DNA from: Symsagittifera roscoffensis
Taxonomy: Eukaryota; Xenacoelomorpha; Acoela; Convolutidae
Assembly: GCF_963678635.1 (NCBI RefSeq)
Contig: NC_087071.1
Span: 9,411,842-9,475,841, forward strand
DNA length: 64,000 nt
Reading direction: 5' to 3'
How positions within the stretch are numbered: position 1 is the stretch's first letter; each line of letters opens with the position of its first letter. Below, in pieces: positions 9,101-20,200 of the stretch. Position numbers and translations under genes: made by a program. The notes below the pieces were generated by a model. That model had not been told where the DNA came from. It made no database searches and saw nothing but the letters and a program-made list of their open reading frames with translations.

Positions 9101-11588
9101 TGCTTGCCATGGCTAAATCGAAATAAACTTCCTTAGAACGTAGTTTGAACTTGCGGTATTCGTAATTTGGAAAGTATACTTGATCAAAATGAGGTAATTC
9201 ATTATCCGAAAAATTGTTGTTATGTTGCAGTTCACTACATGATACTTTTAAAAGTAACACCGATAATTATTCGATCAAATAGTTGCATTTTACGAATGTT
9301 GAATGAGTATTTTATGGAACTCGTTTTTTCTAAAATCATTTTTGTTTCCCGAAGTCTTTCCATAACCATTTTTTCTATGAACCCGAACTTAGTTGGAAAA
9401 CAAAAACAAAAAAATATTTTGAGACTTTTTTGAGTACGCTCCTTTATCAAACTTAATATGAAATAGATTTCACAATCTGGTTTGGTAGCAACAGAGGCGG
9501 ATCTAGGATTTTCTAGTGGGGTGGATTCTCAAAAAAATTTAGAAAAAGTTTGCCATCCTTTTTTAATTTTAGGTCACTGTTTTAGTCAATTTTTGAAAAG
9601 TTTTTACCAAAAATTGGGTATTTTTGCCGGGCTCTCCCCCTCAAACTCATTATACGCAAGCGCCGAAGGCGCCTTCAGAAACGTCTTAGGGTTGGTGAGT
9701 CAAAATTAGATGCCTTAAAATAATACCAGAGGGGTGGGCCTTTGGGTCGACAGGGGTTGAAATCCCTGAGAGAAAGAGGCGCCCCCCCTTAAAAACACTG
9801 CTGAGTAGCAGTAATCCTTCAAAAACAAGTCAGAGAGAGAAAAACTTAATTTAAACGCAATAATTTTGTGAATATCATTTCTCACTTCTTGCAGAAATTG
9901 AAATTGGCAACTGGTCGCTTTCTAAGTATTGTTTTTTAGGACGAACGCAAGCACAATGAAAAAATCCAGTCGTCAATCAGCTATCACAAAAGTCCTTCTC
10001 CTGGTCTCTTGGGCTTTTTTATTCTTCACAGCTTGTTCGGCAATTCCAATCTACCTGGTTTTGTTCTACTTGAACCCTATGTTGGATCCTAACACGCCTG
10101 ATGATATAGAACACGAGATATCTAACAACATCTTGTTGGGTATGAATTACTCTGGCTCGTTTCCAGAATTAACCTTGATTTCTGATCCGAAAGTGAAATT
10201 CCTGCTGGCAACTCAAAAAGATATTTGTTTCTTTCAAAACCAAAATAAATTTTTAAACAAGATCCTTGAAATCTGTTGGTTTATGCACACTGAAATTCTT
10301 ACTTTGATTTTAAAAATAACAAAAATTTTTTCAAATAGCCAGCGGGAATTTCATTTACTTATTTTATTATTAATTTCATACCCTTACAGTTATTTAGGAC
10401 CAAAGAATTTACAAAGCGAGGCCGAAGGAGCACCCATACTACCCCCCCCCCCTCACCCCCTTTTCAGTGATTTGACCCGCTCGCAGCCCAAATTACTTGC
10501 TTTGCTAATTTACCCCGATCACAACCTTCCCTTTGCTTTTATTTCATGACACCCATTACGGCCATCCAACATCAAATTATCTTCTAATGCACCAACATTT
10601 ACAATTTTAAACGGCAAGCGCATACCAAACAACGTGTCGAAAAATCTTTAGTGGGGGGCTAAGAAATTTGCAGCAAAATAGGTTCTATTTAGCTTTTGGG
10701 CAACCTCGGATGTTGAATTTGGTCGACCTCAACGAATACTTAACTGAAAATTTTTTCAAACTCAGTTAATTGGTCAATTTGTTTGCTCATTCCAAGTAAA
10801 AGCATGCGTAAAAATTGAGCGGAACACATTTGAAAAAATCTAACAAAACAACTGGTGATTAATAAATGAAAAAAATCCCCCCTCCCCCACTCAGGGATTC
10901 GACCCCCTGCCGACCCAAAGGGTCCCCTCTTTGATACTTTTTCAGATATCCATTTTTGGCCGACCGACCCTAAAATTTTTCTAAAGGCGCCTTTGGCGCC
11001 AATATATACTAACTTTGAGGGGGGGGGGGGGGGGGGGGGGGAGCGCGCCAAAAAAACGCGATTTTTTGTCAAATTTTTTCAAAAAGTGCCCAAAAACGGC
11101 TTTTTTGACTGTTTTTTCAAAAATTTGCGTGCGGCGCAGAAAATTTAGCCAAAATAGGGGGAAAACAGTGCTTTGCGAGAGCTCGAAAAATCAATTTGGT
11201 CGACCTAAAAAAAAAGGTCGTCAAAATTTTCGAATTTTTTTTGAAAGTCCGCCCCCCCCCCCCTCGAGAAAATCCTAGATCCGCCCCTGGAAAAAAACAA
11301 AGATAAAAATCGCAACATTTGACTTTAAATAATTCAGAAACATTGACAAAAGGGCGTTTTTCTTCAGACAAAAAAAAATGAATTTCATTTAATTTTTGAT
11401 TTTTTTCAGCCGTGGAGCTACCTGCAGTTGGGAACGTGGCTTTCAACTGTGTTTTTTACGTCCTCGGCAGCAAAATATTCAGAGACGAATTCGTAGCCAT
11501 GTTTCGCAAACGTTTCTGCTGTCGCAAAGTTCACCCGAATAATGGAGCGGCAGCAAGTCAGACCCAAACACAGCCGAAAAAAAATTGA
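3125..11588 (+). CDS. Class-A (rhodopsin-like) G-protein-coupled receptor, 3' five exons (TM3 to C-terminus)
   Basis: Exons: 3125-3301, 5509-5625, 8056-8160, 9940-10139 and 11410-11588, all GT-AG, with phases that join into 258 residues ending in TGA. Exon 1 here carries the conserved TM3 Cys (SLSCKLVKW) and a DRY-type motif as DRV (TFDRVLALTVPMTYR). Exon 2 has TM4 with its Trp, and an extracellular-loop-2 Cys (DGSCVHG). Exon 3 has TM5 with its Pro (GLPSALLFVF). Exon 4 has TM6 (FFTACSAIP) and an acidic loop 3. The last exon has TM7 with NCVFY in place of NPxxY, then helix 8 (GSKIFRDEF) and a Cys pair suited to palmitoylation. TM1-TM2 and the N-terminus are not seen. The ligand is unknown; a peptide receptor is only a guess. 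Introns carry MITE copies, a LINE 3' end and a partial exon duplication. Confidence 0.85.
3309..3424 (+). pseudogene. Partial tandem duplicate of the GPCR TM3 exon
   Basis: Just 3' of the TM3 exon donor, 3342-3424 repeats the last ~85 bp of that exon, including its splice donor (CCTCAG then GTACTA). It reads in frame as FTLVAFAFDRVIALTCPMTN and onward, with about five changes in 28 residues relative to the real exon. It is preceded by two extra copies of the 15-bp word ACTCTTGTCGCATTC. No AG acceptor precedes it, and read-through from the real exon meets TAA at once, so it cannot be spliced in as a normal exon. Confidence 0.75.
3659..4590. repeat. Dispersed repeat 'GGGCGAAGCCCTGAATGTT', fragment plus copy
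   Basis: A fragment at about 3659-3700 (GCAAAGCCCCGAATGTTCC) and a longer copy from about 4076 to 4590 match the region 46600-47190. Shared landmarks are GCGAAGCCCTGAATGTT, GACTGCCTTTTAAG, the word AAATATTCCGTT and a GGAACAATAA near the end. The copies are AT-rich, noncoding and heavily diverged in the middle. Superfamily not recognised. They lie in the first visible intron of the GPCR. Confidence 0.55.
4591..5508. other. GPCR intron remainder, no gene seen
   Basis: AT-rich intron sequence without a supportable exon. It includes a 20-bp word, ATTACGAGGCCAAACTGTGC (about 4860), that recurs at about 30078 and, degenerate, at about 35096. Confidence 0.5.
6101..6989. mobile_element. hAT-like MITE (family 'CAGGGGCGGAT'), intact copy with 8-bp target duplication
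   Basis: The element begins CAGGGGCGGATCTAGA and ends ATCCGCCCCTG, a perfect 11-bp terminal inverted repeat. It is flanked on both sides by CTCAGAAC (6093-6100 and 6990-6997), an 8-bp target-site duplication. An 8-bp duplication and ends starting CAG are typical of the hAT superfamily. It has no transposase ORF, so it is non-autonomous. Family landmarks inside are TCGACCAAATT, GGCGCGCGCTCCCC and GGCGCCTAAGGC. Compared with other copies it carries about 400 bp of extra sequence (about 6210-6640), perhaps a nested insertion. It sits in the GPCR intron between the TM4 and TM5 exons. Confidence 0.85.
7720..7985. mobile_element. Degraded copy of the hAT-like MITE
   Basis: It retains the order of family landmarks in decayed form: GGGGTGCGATTTTCAAAAAA, a GACGTGCGTTACCCCC block in place of GGCGCGCGCTCCCC, and GGGTCGATCGGCCG. 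Both ends are unclear. It lies in the GPCR intron before the TM5 exon. Confidence 0.5.
8167..8345. mobile_element. Foldback (long inverted-repeat) element with target duplication
   Basis: The ~160-bp element 8177-8335 folds into one long hairpin. The left arm has TATTTAGACAACCGCGTATT and TTAACCAATCATAATCGAG; the right arm is its near-perfect complement, with a loop of about 15 nt around 8240-8253. The 10-bp word GTTCAAACTG flanks it directly at 8167-8176 and 8336-8345, consistent with a target-site duplication. It begins six bases after the TM5-exon donor site, so it has landed inside the 5' end of the intron without breaking the splice site. Confidence 0.75.
8346..8480. repeat. Imperfect short tandem repeat, GGGCATTGTAT-type
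   Basis: Directly after the foldback element the 11- to 12-bp word GGGCATTGTAT recurs about five times in perfect or near form, then decays into ATGAATGGACATTGTATGG-like units. It is noncoding, in a GPCR intron. Confidence 0.65.
8990..9262 (-). mobile_element. 5'-truncated LINE copy (3' end only)
   Basis: This segment is similar to 17687-17960, the 3' end of the LINE in carbonic anhydrase gene A. On the minus strand both can be read with a shared peptide: FDQVYFPNYEYRKFK here and FDQIYFPNYEYFKFK there, followed by KDKLFL in both. Only the 3' portion is present, as expected for the 5'-truncated insertions LINEs commonly make. It is inserted antisense in the GPCR intron before the TM6 exon. 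Confidence 0.6.
9492..9800. mobile_element. hAT-like MITE, short copy
   Basis: It starts CAGAGGCGGATCTAGGATTT and ends AAAAACACTG. Family landmarks are in order: a GCCGGGCTCTCCCCC block, the palindrome-like GCGCCGAAGGCGCC, and CAGGGGTTGAAATCCCTGAG. A clean target duplication could not be made out. It lies about 140 bp before the TM6 exon. Confidence 0.7.
10140..10655. other. GPCR intron after the TM6 exon, open in the TM6 frame
   Basis: The exon reading frame stays open past the donor at 10140 as far as 10549, adding about 136 residues that look like no known domain. The splice to 11410 restores a TM7 and helix 8, so the extension is read as intron; a retained-intron six-helix isoform is possible but unsupported. 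Confidence 0.4.
10655..10760. mobile_element. Fragment of the hAT-like MITE, reverse orientation
   Basis: A short stretch carries the family order GCAGCAAAATAGG, a GGGCAACCTCGG block and AATTTGGTCGACCTC, matching the left-end half of the element read in reverse. No ends are preserved. Confidence 0.45.
10876..11289. mobile_element. hAT-like MITE, reverse orientation, with long poly-G tract
   Basis: Read on the minus strand it starts CAGGGGCGGATCTAGGATTT (right end at 11289) and carries all family landmarks: GGTCGACC, GGCGCGCTC, the GGCGCCAAAGGCGCC palindrome and GGGTCGAATCCC. The left TIR is eroded. GAAAAAAA flanks both sides (10868-10875 and 11290-11297), a possible 8-bp target duplication, although low complexity weakens this. 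An uninterrupted G run of over 20 bases lies at about 11019-11041. It lies just before the last GPCR exon. Confidence 0.75.
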
Positions 11589-11696
11589 TCATCAAAGAAC
11601 AATCAAAGAAGCAGAGAGGAAACAAAACCTGAAGAAACCTCTGCATCCCATGTTTTTATGTTTTTCCCACACACCCAATGATTATTCTTCGGTGAA

Positions 11697-11702
11697 ATTA
11701 AA
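11697..11702 (+). promoter_or_regulatory. Candidate polyadenylation signal of the GPCR (ATTAAA)
   Basis: This is the commonest variant hexamer, ATTAAA, 109 nt after the stop codon at 11586-11588. No canonical AATAAA occurs closer. A hexamer is weak evidence in DNA this AT-rich. Confidence 0.3.
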
Positions 11703-14700
11703 GTTAAATCTCAGCTAATAAGCACTCAGAAAAGCAAAATATCGCTAAATGGACCATAATTATATCTCTTTTTTTTCACCAAATTACCGCGAAAAGTCCC
11801 CCCTAGTGTGTATCATAGTTCCCAAATTTTTATTTTTTTCCTTATTTCTCTTATAATACTATAATTTGCAATTTTTCAATAATTTTCTGAAAAACAACTT
11901 GAGTTGAACAAAATAATTTTTTAAATTTGTGTTTGTAACATGACTTACAGTACTTTGCACTAAGAGAAAATTCGACCCTGTTTTTGCAAGCTAGTATTTT
12001 AACAGATCGGTTTTTAAGCAGACCAAACTTTTAGCCGATACAAACCAATCAACAAGCTAGAATCCCAACTTCCAAGGCAGTGTTGGCAAGTACAGGCCGG
12101 TTGCTCGGCTTCGCTCGGCTGCTCATGTTTATTACATGGATTTACTCAGTTAAATACCAGTTTTTTCAACATTTTTTTTTCGTTAACAGATTTCCAAAAA
12201 TATGATGCACTCTGTTTATTAAGTTGATTCAAACACCCAATAAGATTTTATAAAAATGCAAATCATGCAATGAAAAAACCTTCTTTCGATATGATTTTTG
12301 AACTAAAGTAGTAAGTTTGAACAAATTTTAGCCAAAATTAAAAAAAAATGTTTTCTGCAGAGTTTGAAAAAAATTTCTGCAACGCTACACGCCAATGAGC
12401 CAAACGATATGGGTTTGTCATAGTCATAAATGTGACGATATCCTGATAACTGTTTTCTCAATGTCAAAACATTTTTTTATATTCATGCTAAGGTTGCAAC
12501 GTGCGAACTTGTTTTTAAGTTACTGTATAAATAATCTCATAAATTCAAAATTTTTTTCCTTAAAATGAATGATTTTAAAAATTTCAATATTTTTTCGAAA
12601 TTTAAAAATGACGTAAGAGTTTGTCTTCCGGTATGTTTGAATTTTTTTCTCGTCAAAATCAAGTACTTTCTCGCCAAAACCAAAACATTATCGGAATCGA
12701 TTGAGTTATATATCATAATCAAACCGTGTCCGTTTTTTTCGCAACATATTAGAAAGTTTCCGAAAAAATAACCGTTTTAAAAAACCGATTCAAATTATTA
12801 GAAATTCGGTCTAAAATTGAGCGATTAAAGCTAGTCAGTAGGTTATACAATGAATATCATTTAGTATTATCACCAATCTTGTTAAGCGTTGAACACCCAG
12901 TTTTTCTCATTTAAAACCAACAGTAAGATTTTTCCAGCGCTTTTCAAAAAAATTACTTGAACAAAAAATTTTCTTTGAAGACTTTTTTGGAAAACTTTTT
13001 GAGTTTCTTTGACTTAAAAAAAATTAATAGCACTAATTTTCGAAAAGAATTGTTGTCGACTTTAGTCAACTACTAATGCTAATGTTTTTGCTATTTTTAT
13101 GGGCTGTCGTAGAGATTTTATTATCTTAGCACGAAAAAAAACTAAAAGCGGTTATTTTATAATTCTTTTTATTGCGGCCAGAGTTGTCTGAAATATTTGT
13201 CATGTTTTCGATGTCCAACACCAAACTCAATTCTTTTTCAGTACAAAACAATTAAAGTCAGTAGCGAAAAATAACAATGCTTTTAAAAGTATTTCGAAGT
13301 TTTAGATAATTAAACTGACAGTCAGCTGAAACTTAGAGATCACATAGATATTGTGTGCAATTCAAAGAAATAGTTTGTAAAGGCAGGGGAAAATTTTCAA
13401 AAAAACTGTTTTCAGGGTTCTGTTTGGTTTATGTACTGTCTGTAATTTCCCATGGTTTTCTTGTCTATGATAGCCCAAGTAAAAACAAATCTGGAAAAAA
13501 AATTACAACTTCCGGAAAAAAGTCTAGAAAAAAAGAAACTTCGAAATATTTTGAGCTCAGATTCGAATTAGCTTAGGAAATCAATTTTCTCACGTAGTCA
13601 AATAAACCATGCTTTGACAATTTTTTTTGTAACAACTTAATGTCATTGTATTATCTTTTTTTATTTAAGAAAATGTTCCGGCTACTATGTGTAATCCAAA
13701 GATGTTTTGATGTCTCCAAAAATATCAGTGATTACAGATGATCTTTTATTAACCTACTTCGTATTTCTATACGTGTCTTTGTTGTACCGAATGAAGACTT
13801 CAGTAACTAGCATTTTTTATTCTGCCTAATTTTCAACCTAAATTCTGCCCAAAAACTTTGTCCAAATAATCAATTAACGCTATCTTTTACTAAGTTCTTT
13901 TTTTTCTGCTAATTTTTGGGCAAAAGTTTTCTAATTCATGGCTAATTCAGTTTTCATCAACCGATCCGTGCATACAAACAAGTTTTTATATCAAGTAAAA
14001 TTGTTCCTCATAGTTTATGCCCAGAAAAAGTTAGTTCTGTTTTACGAACTATTCTGGGCTCTTTTTACCAAGTTATTTTAAGCATTTCTGCTCACAGTGT
14101 TCGACTGTTACAAAAATTACCGTGCGCACTACTTGGGCTATGACAAAATTATTTGGTAACCTTAAAAAAAACCTCGTTACACCATAAGGTTAATAAAGAC
14201 TACGAAAACAAGTCATTTAACCAGTATTTTGCATTTCATTCGAACATCTTTCCAAAAGGAGATGAGAAATAAACCCCTTTGAACAGAGAACAAAAGGTTA
14301 TCGACTGCGCTTATCCGAACAAAATTTCTATCTTCTTTAGAATACGTGTAAGGGTAATGATGTGTTAGTTAAAAAATTACTAGACTGTTTCACAGTTTCA
14401 CTGTCTGAATACTTGAGCGATGCCCTTAGGTTTAGTGTTGGCAATTGAAATAGTTTTTAAATGTCACCAGATGCGTGAAAAAAAAGATTCACCTTAAAAA
14501 TGATAAACTGAGAAACAATTTTTTTGTACTTTGTTGTTAATAGACAAACAGCTTAAGAAAATCTGAAGGACGATAACCGAAACATTTTATAGAAACTTAG
14601 AACGATTTTATTATTAAACTTCATATGTTTTTTCTAGTGTGCTGCATAAAATTTTCCTTTTTTGTCTCTGGTTTTTTACTTTTTGGTTTGAATCACTACC

Positions 14701-16837
14701 TTTGCGTGGTGTGTTCAAAACTGGTGATCATCAAACGCAGTCAAACTATTCGAAATAAACTTCAAATATTATGACCAGAAACTTTACCTTAAAATTAGTT
14801 TTGAAGTTTCGCAATCTATATCAGAAAGTACTCTATTTTGAGTTTGTTATAAGTTTGTCTATGAAAAGCATTTTTGCATATATGAAAATTGTATGATAGG
14901 TGTTTTTCCATAAACGAAAAAAAATGACTTTTTTTGTAAATTTAATTTCTGGAAAATTTTGGGTTGTTTTTGTAACCAAACACAAAGAAAAAGACCTTGT
15001 TTTACTCAAAGCAGCAACGTTTGTACGGTGTCGCATTTACTATGCATAGAAAACGAATTGAAATGTCTTAGAGTTGTCTTTCACAACTGATACAGAGAAA
15101 ATACCAAACTTTTAAATTTTGGCAATTTTCGGTATATGGAGGTTAACCGGGGTAACAATGATCTTTTGGTCTTATATAAATAATAAAAAACTATGCATTT
15201 TTTTAAACGTGCTTTTCCCAAGGGTGCATATTTCTTTAGCTAATATCTGGTCATAAACGAAAAGCTCGTTTTATTTTATTTGAAGTTTTAATCCCAGGTC
15301 AGGTTCTGGTTTTAAGACCGAAATTCGCTTTTTCCAGATTTTGCAAACCAAGTTATTGTCTATTCGACCGGTGCGACTGAAAGAAAAGTATACCGTGACG
15401 AATGCGACTGAAGGAAAGTAGCCATCAACCGGCGCAAACAAAAAAATAATCCCAAGAAAAACAAGCGCGAAAAAAGCTCTTTCTTTTTCCCACACCTTTC
15501 AGTTTCAATTTTGAAAATCTACGTTAATGTTGTCATAATGCAATGAAATTTGGCATGGCGAGTGAATTAACAATTTTGAAATTTTTAAAATTATTTTATC
15601 GTCGTAACATTGCGCGTTTAGCAAAAATCATTAATAAGATAACTAAAAAAATTGAAATTTTGAAAGGCGGGATAAAATGGAAAAGAGCAAGCAAAAATGT
15701 CCAACTCCAATGACAAGTCTCAAAATGAAAACGATTTTCTAAGTAATGCACATACTAATCGGATATCATGTTGAAATGACATTGAAAATCTGTCAAATCA
15801 AGCCTCTTTATGTGTGTGGATACGGCTCCGCGCAATTCTTCTTGTGTCAGCGGCTCAAATCTCATCCTGAAAACTTACGATCACAAAACCCGGGTGTCAA
15901 AAATTTCCAATAGAGAAGCATTCAGCCGACCCAAGGTATTTCCTTTACAAAGTTCAACGAGGTTGTAGTGTTTCTACTTCGGACAAAATAATTTCAAAGT
16001 CAAAGTTCTGAAAGAAAGCGAAACATTTCAGGCAAGTTTAAATGTGTGTATTCATCCACCCACACTGACAAATTTGAGTTTGACATCGATTCAAATAGGT
16101 TTTTCTACAGATAATATACTGTACGAAAATCGATTTACGGTCGCCCATTTAGACATGAAATTGATTTAGAATGGCCGAAATGATGTTTACGCCAAAAAAA
16201 GTTCTTTTTCTAGATAATCGATTTTGATTAGTTTACATAGATTTTTGCAAAGCAGTGAAATCCATCAAAATTTCATTTAAATTGAATTAATGTTAGTATT
16301 TTTTTGTTTCGAAACTTGAGCAGTCTATTTTACTCAATCGGAGCTTGAGCAGTTTTTTTACTCTATCGGAGCTATAGAGTCATTTTTCACTCCATTAAGT
16401 TTTCCATCGGAGCTGTAGCGAGCAAGAGCCACTCGAGGAGAGTTTTATACTGCAAATTAATGTGATGCAGAGAATTCTTTTTTGTTTTTCGCAAATCTAA
16501 ATGGCTTTTGCGGTATGAAAATTAAAATTATTCAAATAACTCATTGAAGAGTTGGCTAGCATGTGATGTTACCATGTAAAGTATGAACAACAAATTCGTC
16601 CACAAATGTTAGTGTGTTCCTTGCATTCTGAAAATGTTGAAGTAGTTTTTCACAATTGAAAATCAAAGGTGGGCGGAATTAGTGGAAAGGAGCCAAAGGA
16701 TTTTGGTGGGTTGGAGTTTTCGGCCATTCGATTGGTCCCTTTCTCACGAGAACAGCCCGAGTCGTGAAATACAGTACACATTTTTCGAATATTTTCCTGC
16801 GAAAAAAATAATAGTTAATAATGGTCTTAATATCATA

Positions 16838-16966
16838 TTGACCAATGAGACCCGAGTGCAGCAGATTTTCAATTTGATAGATTCAGTACTGAGTAATACA
16901 TTTATTATATCCAGTTAAAAGCACAATTATTTGCATATTTATATACCAACTATATATCTTCTTTTG
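16838..16966. repeat. Dispersed repeat shared with 38445-38582
   Basis: About 120 bp matches gene B intron 4. Shared blocks include TTTATTATATCCA, CACAATTATTT and TATATACCAA-like sequence, with a GACCCGA block at the left. Here it lies 3' of gene A; there it is intronic. It contains AATAAA on the minus strand at 16901-16906, about 320 nt past the stop of gene A, which could serve as a poly(A) signal, but the same word is in the intronic copy. Confidence 0.6.
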
Positions 16967-17226
16967 AAATATTTACAGCTAGATCTCCATAGTTTAGTAG
17001 TCGAGTTGTACTTTTAATTTCAACTTTTTTTCCAAGTTCGAGTCCAACTTTGCGTTTTTTTAATTAAACGGCTCAAGTTTGAAAAAAAAAACTGGTATGA
17101 AAAGTGAAGTGAAATCAACTAAATTGCCAATTTTGTTATAATCTAGCTTAAAATTTTTTTTACGTTTCAATTACCCTTATTCAAGTACCGTTTAAGTAAA
17201 TAAACCCATCATTTTTTTCCGTTTGC

Positions 17227-20200
17227 TTAAATGAGCCAGGCGAAAAGCATCACAGCAGTCGCCGAGATCGACAATCGGCCAATTGGTGCTCCGACCGAGA
17301 TCAACCACCGGCCGCCTGCCATTTCAGTTTTGTACACTGTTCGTCCGTTGAGTGGCTGAATTATCCTGTAGGTGCTCCTAGCCAGCCTATCGTGCGAGTT
17401 CTTGACTGCCAGGAACTTATCATACTGAAACAAAAACCCAATGAATTCAGAACTTCAATTTGAAAGAGAAAATCACTCTCATTTGATAAAATGGTCAATA
17501 AGGCAGAACACATTCTATCCACCGTACAATAATGAACAAAACAAAAAAATTACCTGAAGATGGTGACAATTACGGTACAGAGTTAGACTAATTATTTAGC
17601 TGTAGCCTTAATCTTATAACCTTTCCAAAATATCGAAAGTTGGCAACTCCCTGGAGTTACCAAACAATTCCAAAAAAAATCTTGTTCAGTTGTTTTTCGA
17701 ACAGAGGATAGGAAGTTGTGTCTTTTAGTTTTTCAGTCAGGAAACTGAACCAATTGCAAGCTTTAAAAAAAGTTTGTCTTTGTACTTGCTTGTCATGGTT
17801 AAAATGAAATAAAAGTGCTTCGTACATGCTTTGAATTTGAAGTATTCGTAATTTGGAAAGTATATTTGATCAAAAAAAACTAATCTAGTATTTACAAATT
17901 TATGAAAGTATATTAGAGTATAGTATCCTACTCTGGGACGTATAGTAAGCAATTTGTGCTTCGTTTTTAAAAGCTGTAAAAAGCGGTTTTAACAGCCTAA
18001 ACAATTTGTCTCATTTTCTATGCCAACTAACGGCCGTAGTGAACAACTAAGCTGGTTGAGAAGTAGACTTTTCATATGTGTAACCCTGCTTGTAATTGGC
18101 AAGGAGCTCTTAAGTTCAGCTACGGTTCTCATTGCTGCTGCCATTTTGCCTAGAACCTTTTGAAGTTTTAGCTCTTTTGTGATTATATTGTCAATGATGA
18201 CACCTAAATATTTAATTCGATTTGTTTCCTTGATTCTAGAGTCTGGAACGTTTTTATGTTTTGTTTTTTTTTGAGTTGCTTTCATTCAAGATTTTGCAAA
18301 GATGACAAACTCTGTTTTGTATTTGTTCAAAATGAGTTTTGGACTTCTGAAGAACTTTAGAAGTCAATTTAGGTCGACATGGAGGTTTATTTTTGCAATA
18401 TTTATGCTCAATTTTGAGCAAACAGTCAAATTATCATCAGGGTATTCTACAAATTGCAGTTGATATCTTGATGTTTGCCCAGATCATTAACATAAATTTT
18501 GAAAAACAGTGCCTTGGGGTACTTCTTGGTTGATTTCGACTACATCCGAGAAGCAATCGATTACATGGAACTTCTGCGTTCTCTCTGTCCAGATGCTTTG
18601 GAGTATGCTTAAGGATTTTTGATTCAAAGCCCGAATTTTCTAAGTTTCTCATCAATAACTTATGTGAAATTGAAGCAAATGCTTTTGGAAGATCAAGGAA
18701 AGCAGTTTATGTGTATTAGTTTTAATTTGTCTGTGTATTTTAGAAGCGCAATAAATCTAGAGGAGCGCTGATGGAACTCAAAATGATTTTCAGAAATAAG
18801 ATGATTTTCGCTTAAATAAAGAACCATCTGTTTTTGTAGTAACCGTTCTGAGACTTTTGAGAAAATTGGAGCTAAAGATATTGGTCTGAAATTTCTAGCT
18901 GTGGCGTGTTTACCCTTTTCAAACACTGGTATTAGATGAGCGGTTATCAGTTTTGATGGAAACTATCCGTGGCCAAAACAAATTTTTGGAGTTGATGAAA
19001 GAGATGGAACTATAACTCCAGAAGCGTCTTAAAGGGCCCATGCAGATAATGTGGACGGCCACGGTGACTTATTACATTTGATCGATTTGTTTTCATCATT
19101 AACTTCTCTTTGAGTAATGAAGCGGAAGTCAAAAATTTTTAGTGTATGTTGCCTGTCAGGCATTAAGCCACTGTTAATTAGCATGGTATATTTCACCATA
19201 GTAGTTCCCAGATTAGAAAAATTGTAATTGAAAAAATTTGCTATCAGTTTTTTGTCTGTTATCAAAAGGCCAAATGAATTGTTAAGAAAATCAACAGTTA
19301 ATAACTTGTTAATAACTTTCATATATCACGATAGTTTTGAGGTGAATTACAAAGTGATTGACATGCTTGTTCTCGAAATGTTTTTAATTCATCGTAATAT
19401 TTTTTGTTTCAATAAAATTTGCTTTTGCTTAAGCTGTTTTTATCAAATCTCAGACTTTTTATAGCTAAACTTTTTCATGGAGTAAAAATTGTAATGATAC
19501 AGTAGTTTTTGCAATTTTTAAATATATAATCTGACGATTTCCTGAAAAACAGAGTTTTCATAGGCGCACACATGCTTGATACTGATAAAATACTATTTTG
19601 ATTTGTTTAAGCTGTTCGTTTTAGAGTTGTAGATTTGTATTCCATTTTGTTCTTTTGAGAAGCGCTTCAAACTGATTTTTTTTGTATTTTTTTGTCATGT
19701 GTTTGTTTTTTCAATACGTTTGTTTCATTACTTTTTGATGAAAAAACCTATTAGTGCAAAAATGATATGAGGAGATGTTACATCACCTACTTCCACCTCT
19801 ATGATATCTAAGTCACTGATCATATGATCTATGAGGGTTTCTGATTTTTTAACGGTACCTATTATAGTAGTCGGAGCCCATTTGTTATCTATTTGATTTG
19901 GCGCATAATAAAAAATTTTGATCATCCAAAATTTGAGTCATTCAAAGGTTGATTTTAGTTAGTATGGACGATTTTTGTTCAAAAAATGACAGTTTTTAAA
20001 CATCTCTAAATGACATACACAGATAGGCACATAAGAACCCTTTCTAACCAAAGTATCAAGTCATAGTATCAAAGTCATAGTATCAAAGTAATAGATCAAG
20101 TCTTCTTTTTATCTCCTGTTTTTTGAAATTGATGAGAAAGCGTGTGTGCTTCGAGTCAGATGTTCCATGAGAAGAGACTTCGGAGGTTTGGTTAGGCTTG

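Larger units (their letters stand above)
11589..17226. other. Intergenic region between GPCR and carbonic anhydrase A (convergent 3' ends)
   Basis: No gene is supported. The sequence is AT-rich, and its ORFs are short and unlike known proteins. Small features: degenerate repeats of GGAGCTTGAGCAGTTTTTTT type at 16317-16440, and a dispersed repeat at 16838-16966 shared with intron 4 of gene B. Confidence 0.6.
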
